This document shows, piece by piece, positions 11,032 to 22,190 of a stretch of 64,000 nt of DNA. Every line of letters begins with the position of its first letter. The first letter of the stretch is position 1. The position numbers were made by a program, and so were the translations under genes. This stretch comes from Calycina herbarum (Eukaryota > Ascomycota > Leotiomycetes > Helotiales > Pezizellaceae), in the NCBI GenBank assembly GCA_001414485.1, contig LLEY01000001.1:806001-870000 (forward strand), read 5' to 3'. A model generated the notes under the pieces. That model did no database searches, had not been told where the DNA came from, and was given only the letters and a program-made list of their open reading frames with translations.

Positions 11032-12709
11032 ATGGCTGAAAAGGTCACACCGAGGGTACTGGGAGGTTCTGAATCAGCAGAATCAGAGCCGGAAATCGAA
11101 TATAAGCTTGGAGCATAGAATCGCTTTTTATCGAAAGTAGGGTGGTATACAGATGATATGCCAGCAATTGAGAAAAGTCTCGTTTTGAGACTTGATCTTA
11201 TGATTTTGGTATTCCGTTGTTTGTCCTTCTTCACCAAATATCTGGATCAAGCTGCTATCACCAATGCCTATGTTTCGTAAGTAACTCCCGCTTCTCTTGT
11301 TTTCTCTGTCTGAAAAATGACAACCCAACATAGGAGAAGCTAACAACTTCGGAACTTAATAGCGGAATGAAAGAAGACCTCAACCTTCACGGTAACGAAC
11401 TAAATTACATGAACATAGTCTTCTGGTCTTCCTACTGCACCCTCATGATCCCATTCTGCTACATCATCACCTGAATAAACATCGCTTTACTAACCATGGA
11501 ACTCCTTTGGGGACTCTTTGCTTTCGGTTGCGCATGGGCTAAGAATGTAGAAACCATTTACGCCTTGCGCTTCTTCGTTGGTGCTGCTGAAACCGTCTCG
11601 TTTACGGGAGTAATTTACGTTGTAGGCTCATGGTACAAGCCAAAGGAGATTGCAAGACGGGTGGCACTTTTCTTTACAGCGAGTCCACTGGGGACGATGT
11701 TTGCAGGATACTTGCAAGCGGCGGCTTATAGGAATTTGAATGGGACTTACGGGGTGGAGGTGGTTGTTTATCATTTGCACAGTCATCACCCTCCCAGTTT
11801 GTTTTTTGTAAGTCCACTTCCACTCATTTCAATCCAAAAATTATGCGCGTGCTAATAATTTCTAGGGGCTACTCTGTCTTCCCCGATGTCCCCCAACGCT
11901 CCAAACCTCGTTTCTTAGGTGAAACCCAACACACCCTTGCCCGCTCCCGCCCCATCGGTCTCACAGCCCCCGCCGAATTCAAAATCTCAAAAACAATATT
12001 CAAACGTGTCTTCTGTTGTTGGCACTGGTACTCCTTCGTTCCCCACTGGACATTGCTCAACCAAGGAGCCATCATCGCCGGCCAACCTTTCAGTCTATAT
12101 CTCAAAGCGAAATCCAAAATCTACAGCGTTACGACTATCAACACGGCTGTTAGTGCTGTTTCTGCTTTGGCGGCCGGTTTGTATGCTGATATGTCGGGGA
12201 GATTCTGGGTCCCCTGTATTTTTGCTAGTGGTGGACTATTGATTGGGGCTATCATGCTTGCGGTTTGGGATGGGGGGAGAAGGGGAGGAATTTTGCTTTT
12301 ATTGTTACGGGGACTAATGGTGGTATGTATCCCTTCACGTCTAATTCGTTCCCCAGTCATGAACAGGCGATTACTGACGTATCCAAATATAGTGCTAAGT
12401 CCTATGTGCATGTCATGGGCAACAACACTTATGTCCAATGATGCGGAGGAGAGAGCTATTGTAACGGCTAGTATGAATGCCATTGGTCAAGCCATGATTG
12501 GTTGATCGCAAATTGTCGAATATTCGGCTATTCAAGCTCCAAGTTTTCATACGGGATTCATTGTTACTGCTTGTATGGGCGTTGGACAGTTGGTTAATTT
12601 GAGCTCGATTTGGTTTTTGGCAAAGAGGGAGCTGAGGTCTAGGGTAAAGACGCCGGAGATTGAAAATTCGGAGGTGAGTGAGCGGGTTGAGGGGAGTAAG
12701 CTTGTGTAG
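11032..12709 (+). pseudogene. Decayed Dal5/Liz1-like MFS transporter (anion:cation symporter type)
   Basis: From ATG 11032 the reading follows the Dal5-like MFS family: a polar N-terminus, VLRLDLMILVFRCLSFFTKYLDQAAITNAYVS (first membrane helix), an intron 11277-11362 (GTAAGT, GCTAAC, TAG), GMKEDLNLHGNELNYM, then MELLWGLFAFGCAWAKNVE, ALRFFVGAAETVSFTG, VFPDVPQRSKPRFLGE, and AEERAIVTASMNAIGQAM, ending at TAG 12707-12709. Such permeases import organic anions, vitamins or allantoate-type compounds through 12 membrane helices. Breaks: TAG near 11116, TGA at 11472-11474 (CGA-to-TGA type, after CYIIT), a one-base frameshift near 11753 before WRWLFII, a shift near 12280, and a TGA at 12503-12505 at a position usually Trp. 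Two of the stops are C-to-T or G-to-A changes that RIP would make. The transporter is almost certainly dead. Confidence 0.88.
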
Positions 12710-12813
12710 AGCAAGGTATTTATCATTGCTAAATTACGATAACTTCACTGGATTGAACGTGGATTAAAATTATATAAAAACCATCGCATTACTGTAACAG
12801 GAGAACTAAATGA

Positions 12814-13329
12814 CTAGTGTCTTTGATTCCAAGGGCAAAACTTTTCGCCGAATGTTGGCTCCCTTTTCGGCTTCTTTTTTGCCCCTCTTTTGGCTTCAGC
12901 TTCCTTTTTGGCTATTGCTTCTCTCTTCGCTTTTGCTCTCAGCTCCTCCTTTGGCTCTGACTTGGCTTTCGACTTTGTCTTGAAATCTGCTTTTTTGGGG
13001 CTTCTAGGGGGTGGAGAGGGGGCCGTGGGTTTTATCCTGTCCTTGGATTGTGATTTCCGACTTGATATGCTGTTTTTGCTAGTCCTGGACTTAGAGCCGG
13101 AGTGCGAGGAATATTCAGAGTCTGGTGGAGTGGGTGGTGCAGTCGGTCCAGGTCCCTTTTCGCTGTCTCTGGGTTTGTTCTTTTTGTCTTCCACTTGGTC
13201 TTTTCTTTGCTCGCATTCTCTTCCGTCCCCCCCGTCTGTGCTTTCCGGTTTCTCATCTTTAGCCTTCACTTCCTTGGCCTCTGGAATCCTATCTGGACTT
13301 GGTGCCCGGGTGCTTTCACTTTCAGACAT
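12814..13329 (-). CDS. Small highly charged, probably disordered protein
   Basis: A single open frame of 171 codons with ATG at 13329 and stop at 12814. The product is almost entirely Lys, Glu, Ser, Pro and Arg, with an acidic/basic N-terminal half, a central PPTPPDSEYSSHSGS patch, and a C-terminal half of Lys-Ala-Glu repeats (KAKREAIAKKEAEAKRGAKKK) that could form a charged single helix. There is no enzyme motif, membrane segment or signal peptide. Such frames can be real nuclear or nucleic-acid-binding proteins but can also be chance open frames in purine-rich sequence. It lies 104 bp past the decayed MFS gene on the opposite strand. Function unknown. Confidence 0.5.
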   Translation of the reverse strand: MSESESTRAPSPDRIPEAKEVKAKDEKPESTDGGDGRECEQRKDQVEDKKNKPRDSEKGPGPTAPPTPPDSEYSSHSGSKSRTSKNSISSRKSQSKDRIKPTAPSPPPRSPKKADFKTKSKAKSEPKEELRAKAKREAIAKKEAEAKRGAKKKPKREPTFGEKFCPWNQRH

Positions 13330-13789
13330 TTTGTTTGCTGCTTATTTTATTCTTGTGATTTTTGTAAATGATGTTGATCTTAATTTAAAAGAGAGAGAGA
13401 GGGAATTTCTAGAGAATTTATACTTTTTTCGAACGCGAAATTGTGAATAATCCACGGACATAGTGTGATTGTTTATAGGAAGGATTTTTGCGCTTGGCAG
13501 TCTGAATTCCAATCACAACAAAGATTTTTGGCAATGAAAAGAATTAGGTAAGAGAAAACGAAATAAAGTATAGTGAATACTAGAACTAGCTCTAGAGTTT
13601 TAGAGAAGTGAGGAAGCTAATAAGTAAATGGCCCTTATTTTAGTCTAATTTTAGGGGCCATTTAATTAGGTGGTAAAACAGTTACTTTTCAATTAATTAG
13701 GTGGCATTCTAGGTATTTACGATTATTTGGGTGGCAAAAGTGTCAATTACCGTTAAATGAAACAACATTTTCCTAAAGAAATTGACGCT
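13330..13789. other. Intergenic, AT-rich
   Basis: Contains a GAGAGAGAGAG tract near 13391-13402 and the repeated word AATTAGGTGGYA (13668 and 13698 regions). No gene seen. Confidence 0.5.
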
Positions 13790-15185
13790 TCAAGATTGAA
13801 CACTCGAAGATTGATTATGCGGCGATTGACCATGTGAAGAGGACTTGCGGCTGCTAGCCCGTTCCTGTTCCAAAAGAGCCGCGTGATAATCTGCCTCAGT
13901 ATCATCACCCGCCGAATTCAAAGTAGCAAATCTATCCCCGCCGCCCTCAGTCCTATTATTCCTCCGAATAAAACTTCGCATACCAGTGAAAACCGGAGAA
14001 GGTAACTTGGGCAACTTGAGAGCCGAACCACCTTTCGTCGAGGTTGAGGAAGGTTTCTCGCCAGAAGGTCTTGCGCGAGCCAATGCCTGAAATCGTTTGA
14101 AAAGCCGATGCCAAAAAAGACTTTCCACAGGATTATGCGGTGAGCAATTATCGGAATTATTCGTCTGCTTGACGAACAATGTTCGAAAAGCAGTGATCGA
14201 GGCCATCATCACTGAGATAGCGCCTTCGGTGTGTTGCCATAGGAATTGCCAGGTATCGTCCTCCAGTCCATTATAATGGAACCCGGCGAGTCTGATGATA
14301 GCGCAGATGGCCATGAAAATCGAGAGACAGAGGAAGATTGCCAGACCGAACTTGGTTGATCGGCTGAGGAGAGAGTGTCTGAGGACTATGATGGGAATAC
14401 TGACGACTAATGTGAAGTTAGTTTCCAGCTGAGGTAGTGTAGACACCCAAATGAGACTTACCCATTATATCGGAAAGTAAGTCAAGAACCGTGACAAGGA
14501 TAGTAAGTCCGTATGCCATTTTCGAATCCACAGTCGATGTGAAGCATTTCACTACACCAGGGTCAGCGTATGTCAATCCTGTTGGGGAATATGGTACTCA
14601 CCTGCGTCGGCTCCAAAATATGGGCATATGATGAATGGCATCGCTTCAACAAACGCCCAAGAAATGGTGCAGAAGACAACTACAACCCAATAGTACCTAT
14701 TCATTCCTTTTGATATATGCCACACGAGCGGACGCATGAATGCTAAAAAGCACCCCTTGACAGCGAAAGTTGTTGTCCATATCAGGAGAAGAAAAGGATA
14801 CGCTTGCTTTTGGAGATTCAGAAGTTCAGTAAAATCTTCAAGAAGGTAAGGTAGAAGTTGAGGCTCGAGTAAAGTGGCAGTGTGAAGGTAGAGAAAATAG
14901 CAGATATGGTACAGAATTCCAGTAGCGGCGCAAAGACAGCAGGCTGCAAGAATCAGAAAGCAATCGTCTATACGTAGCTGCTTCTGATACGTGAGTCGGA
15001 TTGCGGTACGAATAAAAAAGCACCCAAGAGCGAAGCCTGTCAAGACTCCGATGATCACCTATTTCCGGATCAGCAGCATTCCAAACAGAAGGTTGAAGTA
15101 TCCCAACCCTGAAGTCATGTATATGAATTCGGCCAGAGGACTCGATGAGGGCTTTTGCCTCTTGGGGATTTAACGAAGTTGCCAT
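13790..15185 (-). CDS. SAT4/PTH11-type integral membrane protein (rhodopsin-like fungal domain)
   Basis: Four exons: 15185-15108, 15058-14602, 14551-14462, 14406-13790; introns of 49, 50 and 55 nt with GT donors, CTGAC/CTGAT/CTAAC-type branch sites and TAG acceptors. The spliced frame is 414 codons (413 aa plus stop). It has the fungal rhodopsin/SAT4 domain: helix 1 (VIIGVLTGFALGCFFIRTAI), the RIDDCFLILA block, FTSTVDSKMAYGLTILVTVLDLLSD, and the diagnostic VVSIPIIVLRHSLLSRSTKF followed by GLAIFLCLSIFMAICAIIRL. About seven helices are predicted. The C-terminal 130 residues are polar, Ser-rich and cytosolic-like. Relatives include PTH11-type surface receptors, although most SAT4 proteins have no assigned ligand and several sit in secondary-metabolite clusters. 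It is divergent from the P450 gene at 16065 across 879 bp. It lacks an N-terminal cysteine-rich CFEM domain. Confidence 0.92.
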
Positions 15186-16064
15186 GGTTTCCTGGCCAAT
15201 TGGTCTGGTGCGTTATGTGGCCAGGGATTCCTGAAAATGCTTGCATATTCAAGACTGGGGGTGAGGTGAGATTAAATAATCATCTTCGTGAGTGTGTCCC
15301 GCAAATGGAACTCAACTTTCGCAATAGTGTGGTTGCATCCATCGCATAGCCTCGCCTCCAAACTGGCCCCCAAGTTTCGACATTGCACCTCAGCGGCAGA
15401 CACCACAGCGGCACAGCCTCTGAGAAAGTAAGCAGAGGTGCTAGACGGCAAGAGAAGTGCTACAGAAGGAATACTGAAGGGCGGAACAGACTTACTTGAG
15501 TGGTCTTCATCAATGGCAATAGAGGCTGTCGCTTACTTGGACGGGCTCGACGGGATGGTCGTGCCACTGTGAGACGTCGATAAAGATGCCGACTAAAAAT
15601 AGCAGCAAACACAGGCTTTGAAAATAAATTACACCACATAACTCGTGGATTACTGGCCCGTAATTCTGCAAGCTAGTGTTCCATTTGTATTTTTCCAGCC
15701 TCAATATCTATTGGTAGCTATCGCACAAGAGGGGTATTTTGATCATGAATGGTGGTGGCAGAGAAGAAGAACTTTGGAGGCGGGAAAATTGTAGCAGCAC
15801 CACTCTTTCTTTCTGCAATGGGTAATGTTGGTGTAACGCTGACATGCATACCCTAATTAGACAAAATAGTCGCGACCTCTTTTTTGAGGCGCTTAACTCC
15901 CTTCTGTTCACCATATCTACGTACAACGACTGCTCCTTCAATACGCTGGTCGCATCGAGATATCGATCTGCCTGTTTGCAATCCTCGGTTGTCCTTCTTT
16001 TCCACAGATCAAGCACAGTTGAGCATGATTTTATCGCAGCGTATCGGATAAATTGCGCAACACA
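15186..16064. promoter_or_regulatory. Shared intergenic region of a divergent gene pair
   Basis: These 879 bp separate the starts of the SAT4-type gene (-) and the P450 gene (+) and must hold both promoters. I could not identify a defined activator motif, TATA box or uORF that decides regulation. Co-regulation is an inference from the head-to-head arrangement only. Confidence 0.5.
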
Positions 16065-17944
16065 ATGTTGTTTGATGTTTTTCCAAGACAGCTAGAAACA
16101 GCCCATCTTGGGGCCATCTCTCTGTTTTTAGTTGCGGCCCTTTGGCTTCGGTATGCTACTAAAGCTCGCAATTTTATATCGCAAAACAGCAGGAGCAATG
16201 TCAGCAAAGCTGTGGGGGCTCCAATGACATTCCCATACATCTTCCCGCTATTGGGGAGTCTACCCGTCTCATATCTCTGGAACCCGATAGGCTTCGTCTT
16301 AAACCGAAAGTAAGCTCACCAAACCGATTATCAGTCGCCAATCTACCTCCGCGACTAACTCGACACAGCAATTTCTTCCAAAGTGTGCACCCAGCTCGCA
16401 TCAAGATTCTGCACCAAGATTTTTACGTCCTCCGTGGACCCGAGAATGTGAAAGACCTATTTAAAAATTCCTGGTCTTGCACATCAATTCCCTTCGTCAA
16501 GTTCGCACTTGAATATGCTTTCGGCTTACCAGCCAGGGCAGCGAATATATACGACAAAGATGATTCAGGTGGTGTTCATGTACCTCATCCGGGTAGCAAG
16601 GTTGAAGCACGAAACCGTATTGATTACCTTGTCCACCAATCTTTGGTGTCATTCCTCGAGGGAAAAGGGCTTTTGCCCTTCTGGAATAGGTTCGCAGAAA
16701 ACGTCACCCAGCAATTTCATGATTTGCACGTTCGAAATGGGTCAAATTGGGAGTATCATGACGATTTGATGAAGGTTGTTGGAGAGGAGGCTACGGTCCC
16801 AATCATCAATGCTCTTTGTGGGCAATACCTTTTGAAGTTGAATCCCCATTTTTTGCAAGACTATTGGGAATTCGATCGAAATTTACAAACCTATCTTCAA
16901 GGTATGTTGTTGTAAAATGTATTCATGTATTTTTCTAATATTGTGCACAGGTATTCCTTGGTTTCTCGCTCCAAGAGCCTACGCGGTTCGAAAGAGGGTA
17001 TTGAGTGCCGTTCAGGTGTGGCAACAGCATGCGAGAGACAACTTCAATGACTCGGCAATCGATGCTGCTGGCGACGACCCATTCTGGGGAAGTAGCTTCT
17101 TTCGGAAAAGGCAGAAAATGTTTCTTGAAATGGACGGTTTCGACTACGCTTCCACCGCATCCGGGGACTTTGGAGCAATTTGGGCGTAGGTTACACTGCC
17201 CACAGTTTGAATTTTGACGAGAACATTGTACTAATTATTTTCTATAGAGCCAGGAACTCTATCGCCTCTTCATCCTGGACCATCTTCAATCTATATCGAG
17301 ACCCCGAGCTGCTTGCCACCGTCAGGGCTGAGGTTGATAGCTGTGCGATTATGACTGAAAACGGCGGCCTTCAATTCAACATCGACCAGTTACTCCGTTT
17401 ACCAGTTCTTCAAGCCGTCTACGCCGAGACTCTCCGCCTTAGAATGCACTTCTACGTCATCCGAAAGACAGACAAGGTGGAAATGAAGATCGGGAACTGG
17501 GTAATTCCAAAAGGAAAAGTCATTGTCACACCGACAACAGTTGCACACATGGATTCCAATTCTTGGAACACGGGCTTCAACAACGAGCACCCTGTCAACG
17601 AATTCTGGGTTGGGAGGTTCCTAAATTATCCATCGAAAAATACGAACAGTGACGCGCAACCGGTCGAAGATGCTTCTCCAACATTCTCGACGAAAGATCG
17701 CGAGGGGTCGTGGATTCCATATGGTGGCGGCCCACGACAATGTCCTGGTCGTCATTTTGCGAAACGCCAGATATTGTTGACGACCGCCTTGTTTATAAGC
17801 CTTTTTGACTGTGAGATATTGAAGGACGGGAAGGACTTGAAGGAGGATTTTACACTTAAGGGATTTGGTAGTGGGGTGTCGCATCCAGCTGGAAAAGTGC
17901 CCATGAGAATGCGACGAAGGGATAGAAGTAATGCCACTGCTTAA
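16065..17944 (+). CDS. Cytochrome P450 monooxygenase (CYP7/CYP8-like fungal clade)
   Basis: Four exons: 16065-16309, 16369-16901, 16951-17185, 17248-17944; introns of 59, 49 and 62 nt, each with GT..AG and CTAAC/CTAAT-type branch sites. The spliced frame is exactly 570 codons (569 aa). ATG 16065 precedes a membrane anchor (AHLGAISLFLVAALWLRY, residues about 13-30). An I-helix region (GAIWAARNSIASSSW) spans the third intron, followed by the K-helix ETLRLR (ExxR) and the heme loop YGGGPRQCPGRHFAKRQ with the thiolate Cys at about 503; Tyr replaces the usual first Phe. The I-helix lacks the common acidic-Thr pair, and the SSSW stretch resembles CYP7/CYP8-like proteins. P450s of this group hydroxylate sterol- or terpene-like substrates in secondary metabolism; the substrate is unknown. 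It sits at the ER membrane and needs a P450 reductase. Divergent from the SAT4-type gene. Confidence 0.93.
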
Positions 17945-18199
17945 TGAAGGCTTGCACGCTTTGTAATGTGGGAATAGAACAGGAAATCAAATACCGAACT
18001 TTGAATACAAGAGAGACAGATAGCGGGGGTCTTCGCGCGAGTTCGCAGAGAGTGCCTTTTATTCTCTGATGATAGTTGAGAATTTCTATGTGCCCTCGTT
18101 TGGCGAAAAATGAACGAAACAAGGATCATTCGTGGCTTAAAGTCTCCCAGAGAGAAAGAGCGACCCTGAGAATCCCGTCTCGGAATTCCCGGGCTGAGG

Positions 18200-18310
18200 G
18201 GGGAGATCATGTTAGGGAAGGAACGAACTCGACCTTGCAAGTCTAGACTGGCCGGGGCTGGAACAAGGTTTTTGTGTGTTGGGAGTCGTGCCCTCCCCTC
18301 TCATTACCAA
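18200..18310 (+). repeat. Dispersed repeat, longer copy 1
   Basis: AGGGAAGGAACGAACTCGAC, then AGTCTAGACTGGCCGGGGCT, then TGTTGGGAGTCGTGCCCTCC. The same three blocks, in order and spacing, recur at about 19165-19265, which extends the repeat unit to roughly 100 bp beyond its core. Confidence 0.6.
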
Positions 18311-19164
18311 AGGTCCCACCCCAAATGCGCTCGTCTTAAGCTCCCGAGCCAGTCAAGTTAGGAACATGAACCATCAACGACCTCAACCACAGCCTCGAGA
18401 TCAACTCTCCCGAATCTCGGACATGTGTGAAAATAGTTCTGTCGAAAAAGTTTGTGATTCGATAAGAATGTGACCTTCCGAATTTGATACCTTGCTAGCT
18501 TACATAGGACAAGTTGAAAATTAGGTCTGTTATGAAACTCAATTTCTTTTGCATCACATTCTGATCCTCTTTTCTGGGAGATGGTTCTAAAGACCTTTGA
18601 GAGGGGAAAATGAAACCACTGGGTAAGAAATAGCATGTGATTTTCCTTGTATATTTTCCCTTGGAAATTTGAAATTGGAGGCTTTTTGAAGATAGAAGTC
18701 AATCTAGGTTGAAAGGAAAAAAAAGCTGCTCCGGGTCTATAAGAGGATCCGCTGTGGTAAAGACGACGACCGAGCTAAATACACGACCAATTTCCCAAAC
18801 CAAACAAGTTCACGAAAGTATTCATTTGTATTTTCCGAGAGGTTGCTGTCTAGAAAAATAACATGAGCCTTAGTTTGGTCACAGATAGTAATAGAGGGCG
18901 CAGAAGATATATTGACTGAGGATGTAGGTACACAGAAGTTTGCCCCTACATCTTACCAGTACAAACTTTTCTCCTCGTCCGAAAATCATTTGCGAGGAGA
19001 TCCAAGTCATCAAACTAGATATCCGGGCTCTAAACGCCGGCATCCTGTACTTGACACGCAAAGATGACCGAAACGAAAATGCCAAGCAATCGCAGGGAAG
19101 CGGCAATTTCGAGGGTCTCGTCTAGAGTTGCACCGGCTGCTCAAGTCGAGGGACAGGGTCATTG

Positions 19165-19265
19165 GTTGAGATGTCAGGGAAGTAACGACCTCAGTGTTGA
19201 AAGTCAAGGCAGACCGGGGGCTGGAACCGAACTGGTGTTGAGGAGGAGTCGTCCCTTCTCGTCAA
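19165..19265 (+). repeat. Dispersed repeat, longer copy 2
   Basis: AGGGAAGTAACGACCTCAG, then AGTCAAGGCAGACCGGGGGC, then GTTGAGGAGGAGTCGTCCCT, matching the copy at 18200-18310 block by block. A third partial match (AAGGGACGATCTCAACTTTG) follows near 19331. Confidence 0.6.
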
Positions 19266-20113
19266 CGCTCCTTTTGTTGTTGTTAGCCTGAGGCCAAAGT
19301 CAACATTCAGAGGGAACGAGCAGTCAGGTCAAGGGACGATCTCAACTTTGAACTCGAGAGCTAAGGTAAACCGGCTGGAACTTGAGCTTGAGCCTTCTGT
19401 GAAAATTCCCTCACAGGTGCAAAAATGGCATCCAGCGAAAAACCCGTGGACATTTGGAGATTAACATAGACACGTGACAGCGCCTTGAAATGGTCCCCGG
19501 CTCAAATAAAAATATTGGAGCCAGTTATGAGACTAAGTTTAAGTCTGGTTGCCTTCTAATTGACTCATAGTTAAGCCTATGAGGATTTAAAATGATGGGA
19601 CTCGCGTCGGGAATTAGTGGCACGTGATCCGCCTTGTGAATTTCCCCTGTGCAATACCAAGTTTGGGATTTTGAGTAGAAACTCTACAATTGCCATAGCA
19701 CGATGTTGAGAAGTGTAATCTCTTCCCGCATTATCTTCGGAATTAACTGTTCTTTTTACTTTATAGCTTCACTGTATCTTTCAAACTACCGAGGCTCGCA
19801 TTGTTTGACTACTAAGTCTAATTAGTCCTACGTAGAGTAGTTCTTTTGTTACTATTAAGAGCTTTGACAAAGAAGATGTTTTTGCAAATGAATAAGGAGA
19901 TTACAGTCTCTGAAAAAACACCCAGTGATCAGAGCGGTGCTAACTAAGTCACCTTCTGCTAACAAAGGTTATCTAGTCTGACTGCTTAGAAGCAAAGAAC
20001 GTAAGTACTATGAGTAGGTGAAAGGGTTGCAAGATATAGACTTGAGAACCTAGTATTTAGGAAAAGTATCGTCTTTGTTTGAGCTAACTACTTGAAAATA
20101 ATCATAGCCAATC

Positions 20114-20453
20114 TGTGACAGCCGTCACGTGGCTGGAGGTCACGTGGGCGGTGTTACACCGGGATTCCTACCAAGTAGTAGAATAGCGAATTGGTCTGTC
20201 GATCAATTCTTGTGCCTTTTGGCCGGCTGGCGCACTGGTAAAAGCTATTCATTCACGTCCGTCACAGAAGTGTGACGGCCCTCTACAAATGCACCAAAAG
20301 AGATGCTTGTAGAATGGTACCTGTATTCGAAGAAAACTAAACTAAAGAGAGAAGAGGAGAGTTGGTACGCTCTGTCTCTATTTATATACACTAAGCGAGA
20401 CTTCGGTAGAACCTCGGCACGTGATCCAGTCGTATGTGACTGGGACTGTCACA
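20114..20453. mobile_element. Solo LTR, 340 bp
   Basis: It begins TGTGACAG and ends CTGTCACA, a perfect 8-bp terminal inverted repeat with TG..CA ends. It is flanked by a perfect 5-bp target-site duplication, CAATC (20109-20113 and 20454-20458). No internal coding region is present, so it is the product of recombination between the two LTRs of a retrotransposon. It keeps many CA/TG dinucleotides, so it is less mutated than the 30-55 kb elements. Confidence 0.9.
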
Positions 20454-20458
20454 CAATC

Positions 20459-22000
20459 TTTCAATTTTAGACTCTTAGGTGATCAGAATAGTTACTTCTA
20501 AAAAGACTAAATAAAGCATACCAAACCGGGAATGAAGTTGAAGAAGATGAGCTTTTGAGAATTGATCCAAACTCGAGAGATTCTATAAGATTGTGAATTA
20601 GAGAGTTGGTCAGGTCATAACGAGAACATTTTAAAACAAACAGTGGGGCTACACAACCTTAATGCAGTCATCTACTTAGCTAATAGCTCCCAACGTGCTG
20701 CTTCTGGTCCTATAGTACCCACTTGTGTATGAAAGCCTTTGCAGAAATTCTCGGGTTTAGATAGGATATTGAAAGGGTGAGATATAGTTGATATTCTGGC
20801 AACATCCCTCGAATGAATGTTTCTTTCAGTGGAGATGAGAAAGCGGAGAGATTTACGACGAGAATGAGAGATAATAAGATGTACCTAAAAGAATGTTATT
20901 CTCGTAAGGACATTTCGGTAAAAATATTTCCCAAGAGAGATGAGGAAACTAGAATTGAGGAGAGAGTTTTATGATGAGTATGTTGTAGAATGAGTTCACT
21001 TCTTAAAAGTTTACATCTCTGTAAATGATATCTAACAGAACTGTTTTTCTAGGGAGATGAAAAGGTTGAATAATGAAAAGAGAAGTTCAAGATGATATTA
21101 CTAAGGGACTCATCCGCTCAAATGTTTTTATTTTAGTAATTTAATATAAATAAAGATTGTCATCCGAAGAAATGAAGAAATTGAGATAAAAAAGTGAACA
21201 ATACAAGAGAGGTGGTGGAAATTGACTACCTGGAACCTTCTGTCCAAGTGAAATAGTTATGATAAGTCTTTTGTTCTAAACATATAAATAAAGTAAGATA
21301 TGAAAGTGAAGGTCGCGGTGGGAGTGACAATTGATAAGATTCTCTGAGGGAAGTGTATTATAAGGTTTTAGAAGCATTTTTATAAATTTCTATCCTGAAT
21401 TGTACATAAAATATCAAAATGAAGCCCAATGAATCATGAGTTTATTTCTTGACAAAAGAGAGACATGTATATATTGAGACTAAATACATGGGACGTATAA
21501 TATAGCAAAGTGTTTTGGAGAAAGGGATTTTTTTATTGAAATATGAAAATAAAGTATAGAAAGGAGACTTCAGTGTCTACTAAATTTGAAAAGAACAACT
21601 TGAAAGTTATTATTAGAGTAAAAACCCTTGGATAAGATAGATATTGAGATCGACGAAGGAATCAGGAAGTAGAAGAAAAGGTTGCAACTATATTTACCTT
21701 AAAAACAATTAAAACCTGATACTCTAGTAAAGTCTTTTACCTAAAACCCTTTTCAAAAGTAGTCGAGAAATTTGAGATTATTGAAAGAGGTTACGACGAG
21801 TAGCCTTGGAAAGAGCTCTTTGGGATTCAGGGTTGTTTCTGGAAATTTAGGGGAAGCTCAGTTACGAAATGTCATAGCGAATCACAGACAGACTTCAAGA
21901 TTTTGGAGGTGCAATATCATCCATTTCCTCCCAGCAGCAAGCCATAAATGGCAGGGTATCATCCCACCCAAAAGAACTCCCACAACACAGACAAAAGCAT
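20459..22000. other. AT-rich intergenic, no gene seen
   Basis: Purine-skewed, AT-rich sequence with frequent stops in all frames. No domain, terminal repeat or target-site duplication was recognised. Confidence 0.45.
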
Positions 22001-22004
22001 CAGC

Positions 22005-22190
22005 CAACCACCCAAAGCGCCCGAAACACTCCCCCAAGCCTAACTTACAATATTTATAGTGGTGGCTAGCCACTCTCACCAACATCCACAGCAGAACAAC
22101 CACCACCCAACCACCAACAGCGCCCGAAGCACTCCCCCAAGCCTAACATAAAATGTTTATAGTGGTGGCTAGCCACTTCCACCAACACCC
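22005..22190. repeat. Tandem duplication, period 103 bp, at the 3' end of a gene
   Basis: CCCGAAACACTCCCCCAAGC (from 22020) recurs as CCCGAAGCACTCCCCCAAGC (from 22123), and both are followed by CCTAAC, a TATTTATAGTGG/TGTTTATAGTGG word and GTGGCTAGCCACT. Copy two includes the stop codon region of the minus-strand gene at 22169; copy one repeats that region as 3' untranslated sequence. Confidence 0.85.

Larger units (their letters stand above)
17945..20108. other. Intergenic with repeat relics
   Basis: No supported gene. Contains two diverged copies of one dispersed repeat (about 18200-18310 and 19165-19265). The part after 19500 turns AT-richer. Confidence 0.5.

Noticed and set aside
12890..13450. 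Plus-strand 186-codon open frame rich in Leu, Phe and Ser
   Set aside because: It is the complement of the Lys/Glu/Ser-rich frame on the minus strand; the reverse of purine-rich codons gives Leu/Phe/Ser. No family, and only weak start context.
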